Below, piece by piece: positions 61,623 through 64,000 of a DNA stretch of 64,000 bases. Numbering within the stretch: the stretch's first letter is position 1; every line of letters begins with the position of its first letter. The notes under the pieces are model-generated. The model ran no database searches, had not been told where the DNA came from, and saw only the letters and a list, made by a program, of their open reading frames with translations. The stretch is taken from contig DDFH01000003.1 in the NCBI GenBank assembly GCA_002337085.1, forward strand, positions 186,001 through 250,000, in the 5' to 3' direction. The stretch is from Hyphomonadaceae bacterium UBA1933. GTDB taxonomy: Bacteria; Pseudomonadota; Alphaproteobacteria; Caulobacterales; Aquidulcibacteraceae. Both the position numbers and the translations under genes were made by a program.

Positions 61623-62453
61623 ATGATCAGTGTAAATACAAACAGAGGTGCAATGGTTGCACTACAATCTCTTGCCGCTACCCAAAATGAACTAAACACA
61701 ACTCAGAATAGGGTTTCAACCGGTAAGAAAGTTGCAAGTGCAAAGGATAATGGAGCAGTATGGGCAGTAGCAAATAAAATGGGTTCTGATGTAAGTGCTT
61801 ATGACGCCGTTACTTCGTCTAACGAGCGCGCGCAGGCACTTCTTGATACCGGCATTTCAGCAGGTGAATCAATCAATGACCTATTGGTAAAAATGAAAGA
61901 AGTTGCACTTGCCGCAAGCCAAACCGGTCTTTCGACATCTGCACAATCATCATATGCCGCTAGTTTCGCGGAATATCGTGACCAAATAACTTCAATTATT
62001 AATAACGCCAATTTCGATGGTCAAAATATGGTTGGTGCCACCCCTGATAACGCCGTATCTTTAGGTGACGCAACTGGTACAGCGGCAAACAACATTACTG
62101 TTTCTGGTGCTGACCTAAGTCTCGGGGGATCGATAGTTACCGTTACAGGTGCTACAACACTTTCCTCTGCGGCAAACGCGACAACTGCATTAGGGCTTGT
62201 GAATGCATCTATTGATAATTTGTCAACTCAATTGGCAACATGGGGCGCAGGCGCAGAACGTTTGCAAAGCCACGCTGCATTTGTTGGTAAATTACAAGAT
62301 GCGCTAAATTCAGGTATCGGCGCAATGGTCGATGCAGATTTGGCAAAAGAAAGCGCTAAACTGACCGCTCTCCAAACCAAGCAGCAATTGGGTACTCAAG
62401 CATTGTCAATTGCCAATTCTTCGAGCCAAATTGCTCTTAAATTGTTCCAATAA
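61623..62453 (+). CDS. Flagellin (first copy)
   Basis: 276-aa flagellar filament protein starting MISVNTNRGAMVALQSLAAT. N- and C-terminal D0/D1 helices are conserved (ERAQALLDTGISAGESINDLLVKMKEVALAASQ and GAGAERLQSHAAFVGKLQDALNSGIGAMVDADLAKESAKLTALQTKQQLGTQALSIANSSSQ), with a short variable centre, typical of Caulobacter-like flagellins. AAGGATCAAGA precedes the ATG, as in copy 2. It is about 80 percent identical to the downstream copy by eye. The 61548 start is rejected because it would lie within the promoter. Confidence 0.96.
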   Translation: MISVNTNRGAMVALQSLAATQNELNTTQNRVSTGKKVASAKDNGAVWAVANKMGSDVSAYDAVTSSNERAQALLDTGISAGESINDLLVKMKEVALAASQTGLSTSAQSSYAASFAEYRDQITSIINNANFDGQNMVGATPDNAVSLGDATGTAANNITVSGADLSLGGSIVTVTGATTLSSAANATTALGLVNASIDNLSTQLATWGAGAERLQSHAAFVGKLQDALNSGIGAMVDADLAKESAKLTALQTKQQLGTQALSIANSSSQIALKLFQ

Positions 62454-62477
62454 TATTTTTTTACCCCCAACCCTAAA

Positions 62478-62512
62478 AGCCCGAACCTTGGTTCGGGCTA
62501 TTTCTTTTTTTT
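62478..62512 (+). terminator. Intrinsic terminator of flagellin 1
   Basis: AGCCCGAAC (62478-62486) pairs with GTTCGGGCT (62491-62499) around CTTG, followed by ATTTCTTTTTTTT. Confidence 0.9.
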
Positions 62513-62518
62513 ACCGGA

Positions 62519-62562
62519 GCATCGTGAAGTTAATCGGAATCGATTAACGACTCGCGCGATGC
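62519..62562. repeat. Nested palindrome between the flagellin genes
   Basis: GTTAATCG (62529-62536) and CGATTAAC (62541-62548) form a perfect stem, enclosed by GCATCG (62519-62524) and CGATGC (62557-62562). It has no T-tract. It may be an RNA or DNA regulatory structure. Confidence 0.55.
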
Positions 62563-62610
62563 GACCAAATAAATATCTAGCGTATGTGTTGAGTTAAATA
62601 TAAACGCTAG

Positions 62611-62670
62611 CTAGGCAAAAATTGCAGTTATAGGGAAAAATTTGCCTAGTAGAGGCAATTTTTGCCTAGG
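62611..62670 (+). promoter_or_regulatory. Inverted GCAAAAATTGC/GCAATTTTTGCCTAG motifs upstream of sigma-54 promoter
   Basis: CTAGGCAAAAATTGC (62611-62625) is mirrored by GCAATTTTTGCCTAG (62655-62669), with a third TTTGCCTAG copy at 62641-62649. They lie about 75-130 nt upstream of the -24 element, the usual place for an enhancer-binding activator such as FlbD (inference). A related TTTTTGCCTA is upstream of flagellin 1. The remaining bases between 62454 and 62836 show no gene. Confidence 0.6.
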
Positions 62671-62742
62671 TTAAAAATTCCGTTAATATTTTGTCAACCA
62701 AGAAAAAACTTAAAAAACATAATGACTTAGCTTCTTATTTTC

Positions 62743-62758
62743 TGGCACGGGCGTTGCA
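62743..62758 (+). promoter_or_regulatory. Sigma-54 promoter of flagellin 2
   Basis: TGGCACGGGCGTTGCA matches the sigma-54 consensus TGGCAC-N5-TTGCA at every fixed position. It lies about 79 nt upstream of the second flagellin ATG. Confidence 0.92.
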
Positions 62759-62836
62759 ATTAACTATGCGGGTCAAGAATGACCTGCGGCATTAGAAAAT
62801 GACCGCACATCAACAGAAAGAAGAAGGATCAAGAAT

Positions 62837-63661
62837 ATGATCAGTGTAAATACTAACCGTGGTGCAATGGTTGCACTTCAAAACTTGGCACAAACCCAAA
62901 ACGAATTAAACACTACTGAAAACCGTATTGCTACTGGTAAAAAAGTAGCATCTGCAAAAGATAACGGTGCTGTTTGGGCGGTTGCTAACAAAATGTCTTC
63001 AGACGTTAAAGCTTATGACGCTGTTACTTCGTCAAACGAACGCGCACAAGCTCTTCTTGACACCGCAACATCTGCAGGTGAATCAATCTCTGACCTATTG
63101 AGCAAAATGAAAGAAGTTGCGTTGGCTGCAACCCAAACTGGTTTGTCTGCTTCTGCACAGTCTTCTTATGACGCATCTTTCAAACAATATCGCGATCAGG
63201 TTACTTCAATCATCGGTAACGCATCATTCGACGGCCAAAATATGGTTGGCGCAACTCCTGCATCTGCAATTGCAATCGGTGACGCAGCCGGTGGTAACAG
63301 CATTACAGTAGCTGGTGTGGACCTTTCATTGGGTGGTTCAGTAGTATCTGTTGCTGCGGCTGAAACTCTTGACACTGCTGCACACGCTGCAACTGCTTTG
63401 ACTAACGTAAATGCTTCTATCGATGCATTGTCAACTCAGCTTGCAACTTGGGGTGCTGGTGCTGAACGTCTTCAGTCACACGCTGCATTCGTATCAAAAC
63501 TTCAGGACGCTCTGAACTCTGGTATTGGTGCAATGACTGATGCTGACCTTTCTAAAGAAAGTGCAAAATTGACTGCGTTGCAAACTAAACAACAACTTGG
63601 TGCACAAGCGTTGTCAATTGCAAACAGCTCTTCTCAAATCGCGCTGTCACTATTCCGTTAA
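62837..63661 (+). CDS. Flagellin (second copy)
   Basis: 274 aa, with the same ISVNTNRGAMVALQNLAQTQ opening and C-terminal KLTALQTKQQLGAQALSIAN. The central part differs slightly from copy 1. Codon use is visibly biased to GCT, GGT and ACT, in keeping with very high expression. AGAAGGATC precedes the ATG in the same context as copy 1, which suggests shared post-transcriptional control (FlbT-like, inference). Confidence 0.96.
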   Translation: MISVNTNRGAMVALQNLAQTQNELNTTENRIATGKKVASAKDNGAVWAVANKMSSDVKAYDAVTSSNERAQALLDTATSAGESISDLLSKMKEVALAATQTGLSASAQSSYDASFKQYRDQVTSIIGNASFDGQNMVGATPASAIAIGDAAGGNSITVAGVDLSLGGSVVSVAAAETLDTAAHAATALTNVNASIDALSTQLATWGAGAERLQSHAAFVSKLQDALNSGIGAMTDADLSKESAKLTALQTKQQLGAQALSIANSSSQIALSLFR

Positions 63662-63710
63662 GGTTATCAACGGTAAGCAAATATATAAATTAAGTTTATA
63701 TTACTTAATA

Positions 63711-63755
63711 GGCGCGGTAGGGGCTGTAACAAGCTTAGACCGCGCCTTTTTGTTT
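63711..63755 (+). terminator. Intrinsic terminator of flagellin 2
   Basis: GGCGCGGT (63711-63718) pairs with ACCGCGCC (63739-63746) around a 20-nt loop and is followed by TTTTTGTTTTT. Confidence 0.9.
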
Positions 63756-63816
63756 TTCGCAATGGTTTTTAACCAAGTAATCAGGAGGCATTTTATAAAA
63801 GTAAAATGTTTTGCAA

Positions 63817-64000
63817 ATGAAAATAGGAAGCATCGAAAGTGCATTGCCTGTTCAGAGCGCAAATCTGACGCTAGGGAATGACACTAAATTTACAGATGTA
63901 AGACCACAAACTACCGAAGCAAAACCAGCTTTGGAAACTAAAAGCGTGAATGATAATAAACCTGTTGCTAATGGATTATCCGAACAAGAAAAAAAGCTTC
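63817..64000 (+). CDS. Start of a possible FlaG-like protein (truncated by window edge)
   Basis: An open frame of 61 codons runs off the window end (MKIGSIESALPVQSANLTL..., ending LSEQEKKL). The disordered polar N-terminus and the place after flagellin genes fit FlaG, but the FlaG core is outside the window. AGGAGG at 63783-63788 is too far from this ATG (28 nt), so the start is uncertain. Confidence 0.4.
   Translation, partial: MKIGSIESALPVQSANLTLGNDTKFTDVRPQTTEAKPALETKSVNDNKPVANGLSEQEKKL

Overview
The window looks like a chromosomal stretch from a low-GC, flagellated alphaproteobacterium of the Caulobacterales/Maricaulales kind. The lineage clues are a ChpT-type histidine phosphotransferase, a SapC-family protein, a PhaR/acetyl-CoA acetyltransferase pair, rsmE next to gshA, thrC overlapping an M16 processing peptidase, two Caulobacter-like flagellins behind sigma-54 promoters, and a recA SOS box of the alphaproteobacterial GTTC-N7-GTTC type. 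The species cannot be named from the sequence alone.

Layout. 0-11 kb: aminopeptidase P, prmA, rsmE, gshA, a beta-propeller-like protein, a SIMPL protein, prfC and tRNA-Ser(CGA). 11-18 kb: DUF559 nuclease-like protein, phaA/phaR, chpT, ydbL-ynbE, M16 peptidase-thrC. 18-31 kb: murI, alpha/beta hydrolase-plsC, a two-component system, secreted and EF-hand proteins, a fatty acid hydroxylase, a phospholipase C behind a likely Pho box, a TonB-dependent receptor and an aminotransferase. 31-44.6 kb: M20 peptidase, lldR-lldD with its operator, dusA, carbonic anhydrase, ygfZ, an AIM24-family protein, a nucleoside transporter, acnB. 44.6-47.4 kb: an accessory island. 47.4-54 kb: alaS, recA, an SGNH hydrolase, miaA. 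54-57 kb: four tandem small membrane proteins plus an XRE regulator. 57-64 kb: M16 protease, sapC, flavin reductase, two flagellins and the start of a possible flaG-like gene.

The main discovery is in the accessory island. A gene at 45544-47040 encodes an unusually small (498 aa) protein with two HEPN-type RNase motifs (R148-x4-H153 and R371-x4-H376). Directly downstream on the same strand is a minimal CRISPR array at 47142-47309: three 36-nt repeats and two 30-nt spacers. The repeat folds into a long hairpin and shares the framework of Cas13b direct repeats. Together they look like a hypercompact type VI (Cas13) RNA-targeting CRISPR system with no adaptation genes. Inverted copies of a dispersed palindromic repeat bracket it, between the housekeeping genes acnB and alaS.

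Regulatory signals read directly from the sequence include a Pho box (phospholipase C), a perfect LldR/PdhR-type operator, a LexA box (recA), two sigma-54 promoters with shared upstream motifs (flagellins), and several intrinsic terminators.
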